From Staphylococcus equorum (GTDB lineage: Bacteria > Bacillota > Bacilli > Staphylococcales > Staphylococcaceae), in assembly GCF_029024965.1 (NCBI RefSeq), contig NZ_CP118982.1:248001-312000 (forward strand): a DNA stretch of 64,000 nucleotides, read 5' to 3'. Made by a program: the position numbers and the translations under genes. Below the pieces are notes generated by a model that was not told the DNA's origin, did no database searches, and saw only the letters and a program-made list of their open reading frames with translations. Below are positions 19,837 to 29,388 of the stretch, piece after piece. Each line of letters starts with the position of its first letter. Within the stretch, counting starts at the first letter, position 1.

Positions 19837-19868
19837 AGCATTGGACATGATAAGGTCCAATGCTTTTT
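19837..19868 (+). terminator. Terminator after ipdC
   Basis: AGCATTGGAC at 19837-19846 pairs perfectly with GTCCAATGCT at 19854-19863, followed by TTTT. Confidence 0.9.
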
Positions 19869-19922
19869 ACATATTTTGAGATATTAATTCGTTTTTACAA
19901 AGCAAATACGCGATATAAAAAA

Positions 19923-19956
19923 GACAAACTAAGCTGTTTTATCTGCTCAGTTTGTC
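19923..19956 (-). terminator. Terminator after the OYE gene
   Basis: GACAAACT and AG at the left pair with CT and AGTTTGTC at the right. On the minus strand the hairpin is followed by TTTTTTAT, so it ends the leftward OYE transcript. Confidence 0.8.
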
Positions 19957-19967
19957 AGTATTTTAAA

Positions 19968-21188
19968 TTAATCTTTTTCTATTGCTTCATAATCTACTTG
20001 ATCATAGTTTGTTTCAAGTTTACGTAACTCGTCACGGGTTTCTTTTTTTAACCCTTCGCCGTAGTCCATCATTTTAACGATATCTTTAAACGCCGCGTAC
20101 GGGATTGCGAGTTCATCAATATCGTCGATGGTTACATGTAAATCAATATCCTCTGGACGGTCTTCTTGTAATTTTAAGACAAAATCTGGTTCCGTCACAA
20201 ATGGAGACGACATCCCCACCATATCTGCATGTTGTAAAGCATCAAGCGCACTTTCAGGTGAATTAATACCGCCACTAGCGATGACAGGAATTCTACCATC
20301 AAGGTAATCATGGACGACAGCATTGACATATTTTCCTGTGTGCTTGCCGTCAGAACGGACTTTGTTTTGATAAATTTGACGTCCCCAACTTGCGATTGCT
20401 AAATATTGTATATTCGCTGTATCTAATACCCAATCCAGATGTTCGTTGAATTCGTCTATTGTATAACCCACATCACTCCCTCGTGTTTCCTCAGGTGTAG
20501 CGCGATAGCCTAAAATAAATTGTGGTGGTGCTTCTTTATCAATGACTTTTTGTACAGCAGCTAGTATTTCCAACCCGATACGAGCACGATTATCTAAACT
20601 TTGATTTCCGTATTGATCTGTACGTTGATTAGAAAAAGTAGAGAAAAATGTTTGTATAAGTAAGCGTTGGGCAGCTGAAACTTCTACACCATCAAAACCA
20701 GCTTGTATAGCACGAGAAGTTGCCTCCGCATATTGATGCGTTACAGAGGTGATTTTATCTATAGACATAGCTAGAACGTCATGTTGAATAGGAGAATTTA
20801 AGGACATAGCGCTTGGGCCATAAACTTGGCCATAATTTAAGATGGCTTGATTTGAAAATCTTCCTGCGTGAGTCAGTTGTAAAATGGCTTTATTGCCATT
20901 TTTTTTCATTGCAGTTGCTAATTTTTTTAAACCAGGTATACAACTGTCATCAGTGATACTAAAACCATATTCAAATAATTGACCATAAGGTTCAATATAG
21001 GCTGCACCTGTTACTTGTAAGGGCGCAGCGTGTGCCCGGCGTTGTGCATAGCGTAAGTCTTGCTCAGTAATATGTCCGTCTTGTGTTGAGGAATTCGTAG
21101 TCATAGGTGATAGCACAAAACGGTTATTGAAGACGACGCCATTGGGTAATGTTAATGGTTCGAATAATGCTTGATAATGAGTTTTCAT
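19968..21188 (-). CDS. Old-yellow-enzyme family NADH:flavin oxidoreductase
   Basis: A 406-residue FMN protein with the OYE fold. Motifs: SPMTTNSS near residue 28, LQLTHAGRFSNQ around residue 105, VSAAQRLLIQTFFS near residue 175, and the phosphate-binding segment PVIASGGINSPE near residue 300. In S. aureus a homologue lies beside the SirTM operon, and here it is divergent from it across about 300 bp. Its substrate in that setting is not known to me. The pairing with an LLM flavin monooxygenase suggests a redox role linked to lipoyl or oxidative-stress metabolism, which is inference. Confidence 0.85.
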   Translation of the reverse strand: MKTHYQALFEPLTLPNGVVFNNRFVLSPMTTNSSTQDGHITEQDLRYAQRRAHAAPLQVTGAAYIEPYGQLFEYGFSITDDSCIPGLKKLATAMKKNGNKAILQLTHAGRFSNQAILNYGQVYGPSAMSLNSPIQHDVLAMSIDKITSVTHQYAEATSRAIQAGFDGVEVSAAQRLLIQTFFSTFSNQRTDQYGNQSLDNRARIGLEILAAVQKVIDKEAPPQFILGYRATPEETRGSDVGYTIDEFNEHLDWVLDTANIQYLAIASWGRQIYQNKVRSDGKHTGKYVNAVVHDYLDGRIPVIASGGINSPESALDALQHADMVGMSSPFVTEPDFVLKLQEDRPEDIDLHVTIDDIDELAIPYAAFKDIVKMMDYGEGLKKETRDELRKLETNYDQVDYEAIEKD

Positions 21189-21491
21189 AACTATAACCTC
21201 GATCTTCGTTGTAATATGTAATTTTAAATTAACACTAATAGGATATCGTGGTCAATTAAATAAAAAATATGGTAATTTTTTCAAGCAAAATGTAACAAAA
21301 ATTTTCTATATCAGTTATCCTAGAGGGTGAGGGTAATTTAAAAAAGGGAAACATGTTTTGCAGATACGTGTCTAAAGTTTTGTACATGAATTTTAGCATA
21401 ACTGAGATACGATATACACTCAAACGAAAGTGCTTACATTATAAGTACGACAAAGTATATAAGGTCAGTATTGGTGGAGGTGGTAACCAAC
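21189..21491. other. Divergent control region of the OYE gene and SirTM operon
   Basis: About 300 bases without a gene. It should hold both promoters. I do not recognise a clear sigma-A pair or a known operator. A strong ribosome binding site, GGAGGTGG (21476-21483), stands at the right end. Confidence 0.45.
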
Positions 21492-22496
21492 GTGGTTCAA
21501 TTGAATATTTTAGATTACGCTGTTATTGATGAAGGCAAGTCAGCACAAGATGCCTTACAGGATACAGTACGCTTAGCGCAATTAGCAGACAAACTTGGTT
21601 ATAAGCGCTTTTGGATGACGGAACATCATAATGTACCGGCGTTTGCATGTAGTAGTCCAGAATTATTGATGATGCAATTACTGGCAAAGACGAAGCAAAT
21701 CCGACTCGGTTCGGGTGGAGTGATGTTACCGCATTATAGTCCGTTTAAAGTGGCTGAAAATTTTCGATTATTAGAAGCATTTTACCCTAGGCGTGTAGAC
21801 TTAGGTATCGGTAATAATTCAGGTACACCCAGTGTAAAACAAGCTATGAATGAAACGAAAACACATTTCTTAGACTACGAGCAGTCTATTACCGATGTGC
21901 GACATTATCTAACTGAGCGTGAACCAGAGCAACGTTTTAAACAAGTATTTGCACAACCTCGTGTTACTACTGTGCCTCAAATGTGGCTATTAAGTACGAG
22001 TGTACCGTCTGCACAAATGGCAGGACGTCAAGGCATGGGATATACACTGGGAACTTTTTTATTACCTAATGAAAAAGCAATTAAAAAAGCTGAAAGCAGT
22101 GTACAAGCTTATAGAGAAGCCTTTAAACCTACGGCATTAAATATGAAACCTACTGTTATGCTCACTACATTTGTTGCAGTTGCTGATACAGCATCAGAAG
22201 CAGATGCACTAGCTCAATCATTAGACGTTTGGCTACTAGGAAAACAACAATTTGCCGAATTTGAGCGTCTACCTTCTATCGAAACAGCACAATCATATTC
22301 ACGTTCTGAAAGAGATGAACGTTTGATTACTCAAAGCCGAGCTCGTATAATTGTAGGTACAAAAGAAAGTGCAAAAAAACAAATAGACACAATGATTCAA
22401 ACATTTAATGCTGACGAAGTGATGGTTGTACCTTTGATACCAGACATAGCGCAACGCTGTCGTACAATCGAATTACTCGCGCAAATATATTTATAA
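21492..22496 (+). CDS. LLM-class flavin-dependent monooxygenase, first gene of the SirTM operon
   Basis: A bacterial-luciferase-like (LLM) protein of 334 residues, starting at the GTG at 21492. GGAGGTGG ends eight bases before that codon, and the peptide [16 protein letters not shown] matches the usual N-terminus. [22 protein letters not shown] and RVDLGIG are family signatures. The oxidised substrate is unknown. It is followed after 25 bp by gcvH-L, and so is probably co-transcribed. The linked LLM and OYE genes are a recurring companion of the SirTM module in staphylococci. Confidence 0.86.
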   Translation: MVQLNILDYAVIDEGKSAQDALQDTVRLAQLADKLGYKRFWMTEHHNVPAFACSSPELLMMQLLAKTKQIRLGSGGVMLPHYSPFKVAENFRLLEAFYPRRVDLGIGNNSGTPSVKQAMNETKTHFLDYEQSITDVRHYLTEREPEQRFKQVFAQPRVTTVPQMWLLSTSVPSAQMAGRQGMGYTLGTFLLPNEKAIKKAESSVQAYREAFKPTALNMKPTVMLTTFVAVADTASEADALAQSLDVWLLGKQQFAEFERLPSIETAQSYSRSERDERLITQSRARIIVGTKESAKKQIDTMIQTFNADEVMVVPLIPDIAQRCRTIELLAQIYL

Positions 22497-22521
22497 CAAA
22501 TTGATGAAAGGAAGATATTTT

Positions 22522-22854
22522 ATGAAAAAATTAGCAAATTATTTATGGGTAGAAAAAGTTGGAGAGCAGTACGTATATAGTATGACACCTGAATTGCAAG
22601 ATGATGTAGGAACAGTAGGTTATGTTGAATTTATGGGTGGCGACGACATTAAAGTCGATGACGAAATTGTTAGTATTGAAGCTTCTAAAACAGTATTAGA
22701 CGTTCAATCACCATTAGCAGGTAAAATTGTTGCACGTAATACAAAAGCTGAAGATGAACCAACGCTTTTAAATTCTGAAAAAGCTGAAGAAAATTGGTTA
22801 GTTAAATTAGAAAATGTTGACGAAGCAGCATTTAATGCACTTCCTGAGGCATAA
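22522..22854 (+). CDS. gcvH-L: GcvH-L, glycine cleavage H-like lipoyl carrier protein
   Basis: A 110-residue H-protein-like carrier. The lipoylated lysine is K56 in [10 protein letters not shown]27 lies in the position reported for ADP-ribosylation by SirTM in the S. aureus and S. pyogenes systems (family knowledge). The ATG at 22522, preceded by AAAGGAAG, is chosen over the upstream TTG/ATG. The protein is shorter than a full GcvH (about 126 residues). It lies directly between the LLM gene and the macrodomain gene, as in other SirTM operons. It is the substrate shared by LplA2 (lipoylation), SirTM (ADP-ribosylation) and the macrodomain (removal). Confidence 0.93.
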   Translation: MKKLANYLWVEKVGEQYVYSMTPELQDDVGTVGYVEFMGGDDIKVDDEIVSIEASKTVLDVQSPLAGKIVARNTKAEDEPTLLNSEKAEENWLVKLENVDEAAFNALPEA

Positions 22855-22857
22855 ATT

Positions 22858-23643
22858 ATGCAACAAACAGAACGTTTGGCGTATTTAATTGAGTATTTGT
22901 GGCAAGAAACACATGATGGCGCCATTGCAGACTTACCTGATAAGGAAGCAGAACGTTTCGAAACGTTTCGAGGGTTAGTAAATGTAAGGCCAGCAACACC
23001 GATTGAAGCTGATTTTATTGAGGTACAAGATGCATTTTTGAAAAATTACAATGCGCAACAAGTTACGTCGTTAACATCATTAACCCCATATCTCAATGAC
23101 GATATATATTTATGGCAAGGTGATATCACGCAGCTTGAGGTAGACGCTATTGTAAATGCGGCTAACAGTAAGCTGTTAGGCTGTTTTGAGCCGAATCATA
23201 ACTGTATTGATAATATCATTCATACTAAAGCAGGCGTCCAGTTGCGTTTAGCTTGTGCAGATTTAATAGATAAACAAGGTAGATGTGAAGGTGTTGGTAA
23301 AGCAAAAATCACCCCTGCTTATAACTTGCCTGCTCAATATGTCATTCATACAGTAGGACCACAAATTCGTAAGACACCGGTGTCACAAATGAACCGTGAT
23401 TTACTTGCGCGCTCGTATCGAAGCTGTCTCGAACTTGCGGACCAGCAAAACTTATCAAGTATTGCTTTTTGTTGTATTTCAACAGGCGTATTTGGTTTCC
23501 CTCAAGATGAGGCTAGACAGATAGCAATTTCGACTGTAATGCAATATAAAAGAGAACATGATTCTGATATCACAGTGGTTTTCAATGTGTTTACAGATAA
23601 AGATGCTGCATTGTATAAGGAAGGACTGAAACATTATGACTGA
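22858..23643 (+). CDS. SirTM-linked zinc-type macrodomain ADP-ribose hydrolase
   Basis: A 261-residue protein with an N-terminal helical extension (about residues 1-85) and a macrodomain. In the ADP-ribose loop, [11 protein letters not shown] is followed by C109, H114 and C116, the Cys-His-Cys set that binds zinc in the macrodomains linked to Sir[13 protein letters not shown] near residue 212 is the second ribose-phosphate loop. It should remove the ADP-ribose placed on GcvH-L by SirTM. It begins three bases after the gcvH-L stop, and its own end overlaps the SirTM start by eight bases, so translation is coupled. Confidence 0.92.
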   Translation: MQQTERLAYLIEYLWQETHDGAIADLPDKEAERFETFRGLVNVRPATPIEADFIEVQDAFLKNYNAQQVTSLTSLTPYLNDDIYLWQGDITQLEVDAIVNAANSKLLGCFEPNHNCIDNIIHTKAGVQLRLACADLIDKQGRCEGVGKAKITPAYNLPAQYVIHTVGPQIRKTPVSQMNRDLLARSYRSCLELADQQNLSSIAFCCISTGVFGFPQDEARQIAISTVMQYKREHDSDITVVFNVFTDKDAALYKEGLKHYD

Positions 23644-24520
23644 ATCAACTTGGGATGTCTTAAATACTAGTTATAATCGACAATCCGATATATTAGCAGA
23701 TGCTTTAAATGAAGCGGACGCAGTTGTGGTTGGGATAGGTGCCGGTATGTCAGCGTCAGATGGTTTTACGTATATAGGTGAACGTTTCACACAAAATTTC
23801 CCGGATTTTATTAAAAAATACGGTTTCTTTGATATGCTACAAGCAAGCCTTCATACATTCGAAAGTTGGCAAGAATATTGGGCTTTTCAAAGTCGATTTG
23901 TTGCGCTGAATTATTTAGACCAACCTGTAGGAGCATCTTACACTGCGCTTAATCAAATTTTAAGTAATAAAGATTATCATATCATCACGACGAATGCAGA
24001 TAATGCATTTGCGGTAGCTGATTTTGATTTGGATAAAGTTTTTCATATTCAAGGAGAGTATATCTTGTGGCAATGTAGTCAACATTGTCATGCGCAGACT
24101 TACCGTGATGATGCTGCAATACGTCAAATGATTGTAGAACAAGAGAATATGGAAGTACCACGAGAACTCTTGCCGCATTGTCCTGAATGTGATGCGCCCA
24201 TGGAAATCAATAAACGAAAAGCACAAGTTGGTATGGTAGAGGATGCTGATTTTCATGCGCAGTTATCTCGCTATAATCAGTTCCTTGATGCACATAAAGA
24301 AGATAAAGTATTATATCTAGAAATAGGTATTGGCTATACGACACCACAATATGTGAAACAACCTTTTCAACGCATGACACGACATAATCCAAATGCTTTA
24401 TTTATGACAATGAATAAGAAAGCATATCGTATTCCAGAAAATATTCGAGATAGAACAATACATCTAACCGAAGATATTTCAACACTCATAACTGAAGCCA
24501 ACAAAAAATTAACTATATAG
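23636..24520 (+). CDS. sirTM: SirTM, class M sirtuin protein ADP-ribosyltransferase
   Basis: A 294-residue sirtuin. [11 protein letters not shown] (residues 33-43) binds NAD+. N120 lies in TTNAD. The usual catalytic histidine of deacetylase sirtuins is replaced by Gln (Q139 in FHIQGEY), the hallmark of class M, which transfers ADP-ribose rather than deacetylates. Cysteines 147, 151, 182 and 185 form the zinc ribbon. Its known substrate is the lipoylated GcvH-L. The overlap with the macrodomain gene and the tight spacing to lplA2 show a single operon. The family is linked to oxidative-stress response. Confidence 0.94.
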   Translation: MTESTWDVLNTSYNRQSDILADALNEADAVVVGIGAGMSASDGFTYIGERFTQNFPDFIKKYGFFDMLQASLHTFESWQEYWAFQSRFVALNYLDQPVGASYTALNQILSNKDYHIITTNADNAFAVADFDLDKVFHIQGEYILWQCSQHCHAQTYRDDAAIRQMIVEQENMEVPRELLPHCPECDAPMEINKRKAQVGMVEDADFHAQLSRYNQFLDAHKEDKVLYLEIGIGYTTPQYVKQPFQRMTRHNPNALFMTMNKKAYRIPENIRDRTIHLTEDISTLITEANKKLTI

Positions 24521-24529
24521 GAGAACAAT

Positions 24530-25552
24530 ATGTATTTAATTGAACCTATTCGCAATGGCGAATATATAACAGACGGTGCAGTTGCATTAGCGATGCAAAT
24601 TCACGTTAGCCAAAATATATTTTTAAATGAGGATATCTTATTCCCGTATATCTGTGATCCAAAAGTGGAGATAGGTCGTTTTCAAAATACTGCGGTAGAA
24701 ATTAACCAAGATTATTTAGATGAACATGGTATTCAAGTTGTTCGCCGTGATACAGGTGGTGGCGCAGTTTATGTAGACAGTGGTGCAGTGAATATGTGTT
24801 GTATTTTAGAAAAAGACGATACAATTTATGGTAATTTTAAACGCTTTTACGAACCAGGTATACATGCTTTACATCAACTGGGTGCAACAGAAGTTGTGCA
24901 AAGTGGACGTAATGATTTAGCCATTCACGATAAAAAAGTATCTGGTGCAGCAATGACTTTGATTAAGGGACGTATCTATGGTGGCTATTCTTTATTATTG
25001 GATGTAGATTATGAACCTATGGTTAAAGTATTGAAGCCGAATCGTAAAAAAATAGAATCCAAAGGTATTAAATCCGTAAGATCACGTGTAGGCAATATTC
25101 GTGAATATTTGGCACCGGAATATCAAAATGTAACGATCCATGAATTTAAAGATCTGATGGTTAAAGAGATTTTAGACATTGATGATATGAATGACGCAAA
25201 GCGTTACGAATTAACTGATGCTGATTGGGAAGCCGTTGATGAAATGTTAGCGTCAAAATATAAAAATTGGGAATGGAATTTTGGTGGTTCCCCACGCTAT
25301 GAATATAATAGAGACGCGAGATTAGCGGCAGGCACGATTGATATCTCTCTTTCGGTAGAAAAAGGACGTATTTCAGCATGTCGTATTTATGGAGATTTTT
25401 TTGGACAAGGCGACATTAAAGACGTTGAAGAACAACTCAAAGGCGTACGTGTAGTCAAAGAGGATTTATTAAAAGCTTTAAGTGAAATAGACATTACATA
25501 TTATTTCGGTAAAGCTACTGCAGAAGAATTAGTAGATGTAATATTAAGTTAA
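24530..25552 (+). CDS. lplA2: LplA2 lipoate-protein ligase of the SirTM operon
   Basis: A 340-residue lipoate-protein ligase that attaches lipoate to GcvH-L using ATP. The N-terminal domain has RRDTGGGAVYVDSGAVN (residues about 72-88, the lipoyl-AMP loop) and HDKKVSGAAM (catalytic lysine) followed by the LDVDYEPM strand. The C-terminal accessory domain covers about residues 240-340. It starts nine bases after the SirTM stop with GGAG at the right distance. The gene ends at a perfect terminator, so it is the last of the operon. Confidence 0.93.
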   Translation: MYLIEPIRNGEYITDGAVALAMQIHVSQNIFLNEDILFPYICDPKVEIGRFQNTAVEINQDYLDEHGIQVVRRDTGGGAVYVDSGAVNMCCILEKDDTIYGNFKRFYEPGIHALHQLGATEVVQSGRNDLAIHDKKVSGAAMTLIKGRIYGGYSLLLDVDYEPMVKVLKPNRKKIESKGIKSVRSRVGNIREYLAPEYQNVTIHEFKDLMVKEILDIDDMNDAKRYELTDADWEAVDEMLASKYKNWEWNFGGSPRYEYNRDARLAAGTIDISLSVEKGRISACRIYGDFFGQGDIKDVEEQLKGVRVVKEDLLKALSEIDITYYFGKATAEELVDVILS

Positions 25553-25563
25553 TAAAAATTGAT

Positions 25564-25606
25564 AATTAAGGCTGAGACATAAATTCATGTCTCAGCCTTA
25601 ATTGTT
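25564..25606 (+). terminator. Perfect 17-bp terminator after lplA2
   Basis: AATTAAGGCTGAGACAT (25564-25580) and its exact complement (25587-25603) enclose a six-base loop. GGCTGAGACATAA-type hairpins are common between staphylococcal genes and act as terminators. Confidence 0.9.
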
Positions 25607-25743
25607 ACATTCACTTTCGTCACAACAATATTCAATGGTTTATAAATAGGTTGGTTATGTTTTCTTTGATTTGAAAAATACCTTAAGGGTAGAAGATGAA
25701 GAGACTCGAAATATAATCAGCTTTTACTTAAGGAGGTTGTAGC

Positions 25744-25944
25744 ATGGATAAGCAACATATTAAAGAGGCTTTAAATAAGCATTCAGAAATAATTATCGAA
25801 ACTATAGAACATGACCGCATTACTGTAAAGAAAATTGAAGATAATGACGATGAACAGTATTTACATGTATTGGAGCCTAAAGACCAAAAAGTAGAAATTG
25901 CTAAAATTACAGATTTTCAAGAAAATAACTTTAATCAATTATAA
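25744..25944 (+). CDS. Small hypothetical protein
   Basis: A 66-residue acidic cytoplasmic protein, not recognised. It has a very good ribosome binding site (AAGGAGG, about 25730-25736) eight bases before the ATG, and no membrane segment. Hydrophobic residues alternate with charged ones, giving a possible beta-strand pattern in the middle (DRITVKKIED). A bidirectional terminator follows at once. It is probably a real gene because of the signal and terminator; no role can be given. Confidence 0.65.
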   Translation: MDKQHIKEALNKHSEIIIETIEHDRITVKKIEDNDDEQYLHVLEPKDQKVEIAKITDFQENNFNQL

Positions 25945-25960
25945 TAAATATGTATAAAAG

Positions 25961-26007
25961 ACCAATGTACCCCGCATCCTAATTAAAAGAATACGGGGTA
26001 CATTGGT
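25961..26007. terminator. Bidirectional terminator
   Basis: ACCAATGTACCCCG (25961-25974) pairs perfectly with CGGGGTACATTGGT (25994-26007), with a 19-base loop. It separates the small gene from the converging stress-protein gene. Confidence 0.75.
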
Positions 26008-26026
26008 TTAGCTAAATAATTTAATT

Positions 26027-26365
26027 TTAGAGTACATTAGCTGCGCGTTGATCTGTAACAATGAGTAGTACATTACCTTGATCCATAAGTTCTTCGTAAT
26101 CTTGCGCATCACTTTCAGAAACGCCAAGAATTTGTAACTTATCTCTTAGTTGGTCACCTTGGTTTTGTTCATCTTCGCCAACATCAGAACGATTGTAATC
26201 AATACCTGAGACCTCTGTATTTTTCACGATGCGTTCTGTATGATCTGCATCATGAGATAGAACATAAATATCTTTTGCATTAATTTTTTGATCTTTTAAT
26301 GTGTTGATATTAATTTCAATGTCTTCATCATTTGAATAAGCTTTAACAATTGGTGTCATATACAT
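26027..26365 (-). CDS. General stress protein 17M-like (YflT family)
   Basis: A 112-residue protein of the GSP17M/YflT family, named from B. subtilis general stress proteins. It shows the family pattern: an N-terminal strand-helix part (PIVKAYSNDEDIEININTLK), a central helix, and a C-terminal acidic helix ending in a hydrophobic strand (QGNVLLIVTDQ). It may be co-transcribed with the membrane-anchored gene 18 bp upstream. In Bacillus this family is SigB-controlled; a weak SigB-like signal lies at the start of the pair here. Confidence 0.72.
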   Translation of the reverse strand: MYMTPIVKAYSNDEDIEININTLKDQKINAKDIYVLSHDADHTERIVKNTEVSGIDYNRSDVGEDEQNQGDQLRDKLQILGVSESDAQDYEELMDQGNVLLIVTDQRAANVL

Positions 26366-26383
26366 ACTCCTTTAACAATTGAA

Positions 26384-26809
26384 TTATTTTATAATGCCAC
26401 TATTTGTTTGTTCATTTTCATCAACCGTTTTAAGACGTGCGTAACGATCATGTGCGATATAAAATTTAGTGTGTTTAAGAGAAAAGTCATATAATTCTTC
26501 TCTTTTAATACCTTCAGGCATTTCAAATTCTGTTACGACTTTTTCTTCACTTTGATTTTCTACTTTTACGACTTGTTCAGGTTCAACATCTAATGTTTCT
26601 TTAGGATAAACCAAAGCAATTGTTGTTTTACTTTCTTTAACATCTTCTAAATTTTCTATTTTAAAAGCTTCGCTAATATAGTTTGCTACTCTTTTTTCGC
26701 GTTTACGTTTTCTTTTATTAACTGCAGCTTCTTTTTTATAATTTTTTCGGAAAATGAAATAAATAATTAAAACAATTACTATAAATATTAAAAAATAAAA
26801 TATGGACAC
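26384..26809 (-). CDS. Single-pass membrane protein, function unknown
   Basis: A 141-residue protein with one N-terminal transmembrane helix (residues 3-18), a strongly basic stretch (residues 22-42, rich in Lys/Arg), and an acidic cytoplasmic tail of about 95 residues. The N-in or N-out orientation follows the positive-inside rule, so the tail should be inside. It starts with GTG preceded by GGAGG. I recognise no domain. It forms a likely two-gene operon with the 17M-like stress protein. Confidence 0.6.
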   Translation of the reverse strand: MSIFYFLIFIVIVLIIYFIFRKNYKKEAAVNKRKRKREKRVANYISEAFKIENLEDVKESKTTIALVYPKETLDVEPEQVVKVENQSEEKVVTEFEMPEGIKREELYDFSLKHTKFYIAHDRYARLKTVDENEQTNSGIIK

Positions 26810-26874
26810 AAAAATGCCTCCTTTATTTAAAGAATATAAAAAATGATTTCATGTTATACCTTTATATTAATTGT

Positions 26875-26899
26875 ATACCACTAGTGAGATTTTCAAAAC
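26875..26899 (-). promoter_or_regulatory. Possible SigB-like promoter
   Basis: Read on the minus strand, GTTTTG (26894-26899), 13 bases, then TGGTAT (26875-26880). The staphylococcal SigB pattern is about GTTTAA, 12-15 bases, GGGWAT, so the match is partial. It stands 65 bases before the start of the membrane gene and the stress-protein pair. Confidence 0.35.
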
Positions 26900-27056
26900 A
26901 AAATACGAATTGTATCAAGACTGTGGATTTTGAATTACATGATGAATTCAAATATAATGATATATTGAATGGGTTTTAAAATAGCTATTAACAATTTAAT
27001 ATTGTACCAAGTGATAACGTAGCATAATTTAGATTAAGTGAGAAGGAGAGACCAAC

Positions 27057-28046
27057 ATGAAATTAGGTATCGTAGGCGCGGGCAAGATCGTCAAAGAAGC
27101 ATTACCAGTGATGGAAGAAATTTCAGACATTGAGTTTCATAGTATTATTTCAACAGGAAGAAATCCAGAAAATGTAGAAAGTTTACAGAAACAGTTTAAT
27201 ATTAAAACAATTTTTACGGATTATAATGAGTTCCTTCAAGATGAAGGTATAGAAACGATTTATTTAGCTGTACCAAATCATCTGCATTTTGATTATGCAC
27301 GCAAAGCAATTGAGCAACAGAAACATGTAATATGTGAAAAACCATTTACTTTAACTAAAGAAGAATTAACAACATTAAAAGCATTGGCTGAAGCGAACAA
27401 CGTTATTATTATCGAAGCTATTACTAACCTGTATTTGAGTAATTATGATGTGTTAAAACAATCAGTGAGTGAAATAGGTACATGTAAAATAGCCCAATTT
27501 AATTATTCACAGTACTCTTCAAGATATGATAATTTTAAAAAAGGCATTATTCAACCTGCTTTCGATCCTGAGAAGGGCGGAGGTGCACTCATGGATATCA
27601 ATGTATACAATATCCATTTAGCAGTTGGACTCTTCGGGATGCCTAAAGGTGTTACTTATTTTGCTAACGTTAAAAATGATATTGATACATCTGGTATCTT
27701 AAATCTTGATTATGATGAAATGAAAGTTGTTTGTATTGGTGCAAAAGACTCTAGTTCTGACAATCAGTCTTACATTCAAGGTGAAAATGCAACAATTCAT
27801 ATTAAAGGTCCAACAAATGAATTAAAAGCGTTTGATCTTACATTTAATGACGGTGGTACACAATCATATCAAGTTAACCAACAAAAACATCGTATGTATG
27901 AGGAATTTGTGAAGATGGTTCAGATTATTAATGATAAAAATTTCGATTTAGCAGAAGAAAAATTAGAGCATAGTATTCAAGTTATAGAAGTATTAGAACT
28001 TGCATTAGATAGTGCAAATATTAAAGTGGGTCCTTCATTAAAATAA
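27057..28046 (+). CDS. Gfo/Idh/MocA-family oxidoreductase
   Basis: A 329-residue NAD(P)-dependent dehydrogenase. The Rossmann motif is LGIVGAGKIVKEA (residues 2-14), and the family signature EKPFTLTKEE lies around residue 96, with the conserved lysine. The GGGALMDINVYNIH motif near residue 175 contains the aspartate and histidine of the active site. These enzymes oxidise or reduce sugars and related alcohols; the substrate is unknown. It is monocistronic, with AGAAGGAGAG before the ATG and a terminator after the stop. Confidence 0.82.
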   Translation: MKLGIVGAGKIVKEALPVMEEISDIEFHSIISTGRNPENVESLQKQFNIKTIFTDYNEFLQDEGIETIYLAVPNHLHFDYARKAIEQQKHVICEKPFTLTKEELTTLKALAEANNVIIIEAITNLYLSNYDVLKQSVSEIGTCKIAQFNYSQYSSRYDNFKKGIIQPAFDPEKGGGALMDINVYNIHLAVGLFGMPKGVTYFANVKNDIDTSGILNLDYDEMKVVCIGAKDSSSDNQSYIQGENATIHIKGPTNELKAFDLTFNDGGTQSYQVNQQKHRMYEEFVKMVQIINDKNFDLAEEKLEHSIQVIEVLELALDSANIKVGPSLK

Positions 28047-28059
28047 TTAAGCAATAAAA

Positions 28060-28096
28060 AATCCAGTACTTCACTTAAGTGTGAGTGCTGGATTTT
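28060..28096 (+). terminator. Terminator after the Gfo/Idh/MocA gene
   Basis: AATCCAGTACTTCAC pairs with GTGAGTGCTGGATT (allowing G-T pairs), followed by TTAT. Confidence 0.75.
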
Positions 28097-28193
28097 ATGT
28101 TGTCGATAGATTTTTAATTTTGGAGCAGTCTTTTGTGTGTGTTTTCCGAGGGTACAGCCTCAGCCTGTAGTCTTTAGCTCGTGATAGACTATT

Positions 28194-29372
28194 TTAATCT
28201 TCTATTTTAATGTGGTTATGAACTTCGTGCTGAATTTCATTGTATACAGTTGAGAAAGTTTTGCCAGATTGGATTGCTGCATTTTTTACATCTTCAAATT
28301 CTGGTTTCGCTTTGATAATTTTATTATCCATCATGCCTATTTTTACTAATATAGCACCATACTTTGTGTGAATTGTTTGAAACTGGCGATGGAGAATTTT
28401 GCGATTGACTGCATAACTTCTTACACCTAAAGAGCTTGTATTTTTAAGTATATAATTCTCAAAGTATTGTGCGTCATCAAATTTACTAATCACTGTAAGT
28501 TGTGTTGCGGGTCTACTTTTCTTCATCGTAATTGGAGTGAAGTAAGCATCTAGCGCACCGTCATCCAGTACTTGTTCGATAAAGAAACCGAGCATCTCTG
28601 GTGTCATATCATCAATCTGACACTCTATCACTTGGACTTGTGTTGGTGTGTTGTCTTTTACTGTATATTCAATTGTTCGTAAAATATTGGGGAAATCGAA
28701 ATCTTTCGTACCACAACCATAACCGATTTGCTCCATGGTTACTGCAGGTAAAGGACCGATTTCCGAAACTAATGCTTTAATAAAACCAGCGCCAGTTGGT
28801 GTTGTCAATTCACTGTTAACATCAAAGGACGCAAGCGGGATACCTTTGAGTATTTCAGCAGTCGCTGGTGCAGGTACTGGATAGACACCGTGTGCGATAT
28901 TGATTTTACCGTTACCAGTTGGGATAGGCGAGGCATAGAGTTCATCAATAGCTAAATCTTCTAGTGCAAGACATCCGCCAATAATATCAATGATAGAGTC
29001 CATAGCGCCAACTTCATGAAAGTGAACATCTTCAACAGACATACCGTGAATTTTAGCTTCTGCGTGTGCAATCACGTCAAATACCCGGAGGCTTCTTTCT
29101 TTCACTCTGCTTGGTAAGCTACTCTCTTTAATCATCTTAAAGATATCTGATGCTTTTCTATGATGGTGTGCTTCTTCGAAATCAATTTTAAGTGACATAG
29201 CTTGAATGCCTTGTTTGTTTTGAGTTGAGAAGTTAAGTTTGAAATGATTGAGCGGTAATGTTTTTAATTGTGTTTCAATAAAGGTGACATCTGCACCCAA
29301 ATCTACAAGCGAAGACAATAGCATATCTCCAGCAATACCAGCATGACAATCAAGATAAATCGCTTTGGACAT
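28194..29372 (-). CDS. larC: LarC, nickel insertion for the nickel-pincer cofactor
   Basis: A 392-residue LarC, which inserts nickel into the pyridinium-dithiocarboxylic acid mononucleotide made by LarB and LarE. DCHAGIAGDM at residues 8-17 and the metal-rich HHHRK and HFHEVGAMDS segments (about residues 70-130) are typical. LarC of Lactobacillus plantarum needs a programmed frameshift; here it is one continuous frame. It is the last gene of the glycerate kinase-lar operon, 16 bp after larB. Confidence 0.93.
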   Translation of the reverse strand: MSKAIYLDCHAGIAGDMLLSSLVDLGADVTFIETQLKTLPLNHFKLNFSTQNKQGIQAMSLKIDFEEAHHHRKASDIFKMIKESSLPSRVKERSLRVFDVIAHAEAKIHGMSVEDVHFHEVGAMDSIIDIIGGCLALEDLAIDELYASPIPTGNGKINIAHGVYPVPAPATAEILKGIPLASFDVNSELTTPTGAGFIKALVSEIGPLPAVTMEQIGYGCGTKDFDFPNILRTIEYTVKDNTPTQVQVIECQIDDMTPEMLGFFIEQVLDDGALDAYFTPITMKKSRPATQLTVISKFDDAQYFENYILKNTSSLGVRSYAVNRKILHRQFQTIHTKYGAILVKIGMMDNKIIKAKPEFEDVKNAAIQSGKTFSTVYNEIQHEVHNHIKIED

Positions 29373-29388
29373 AATGTTTCACTCCGTT

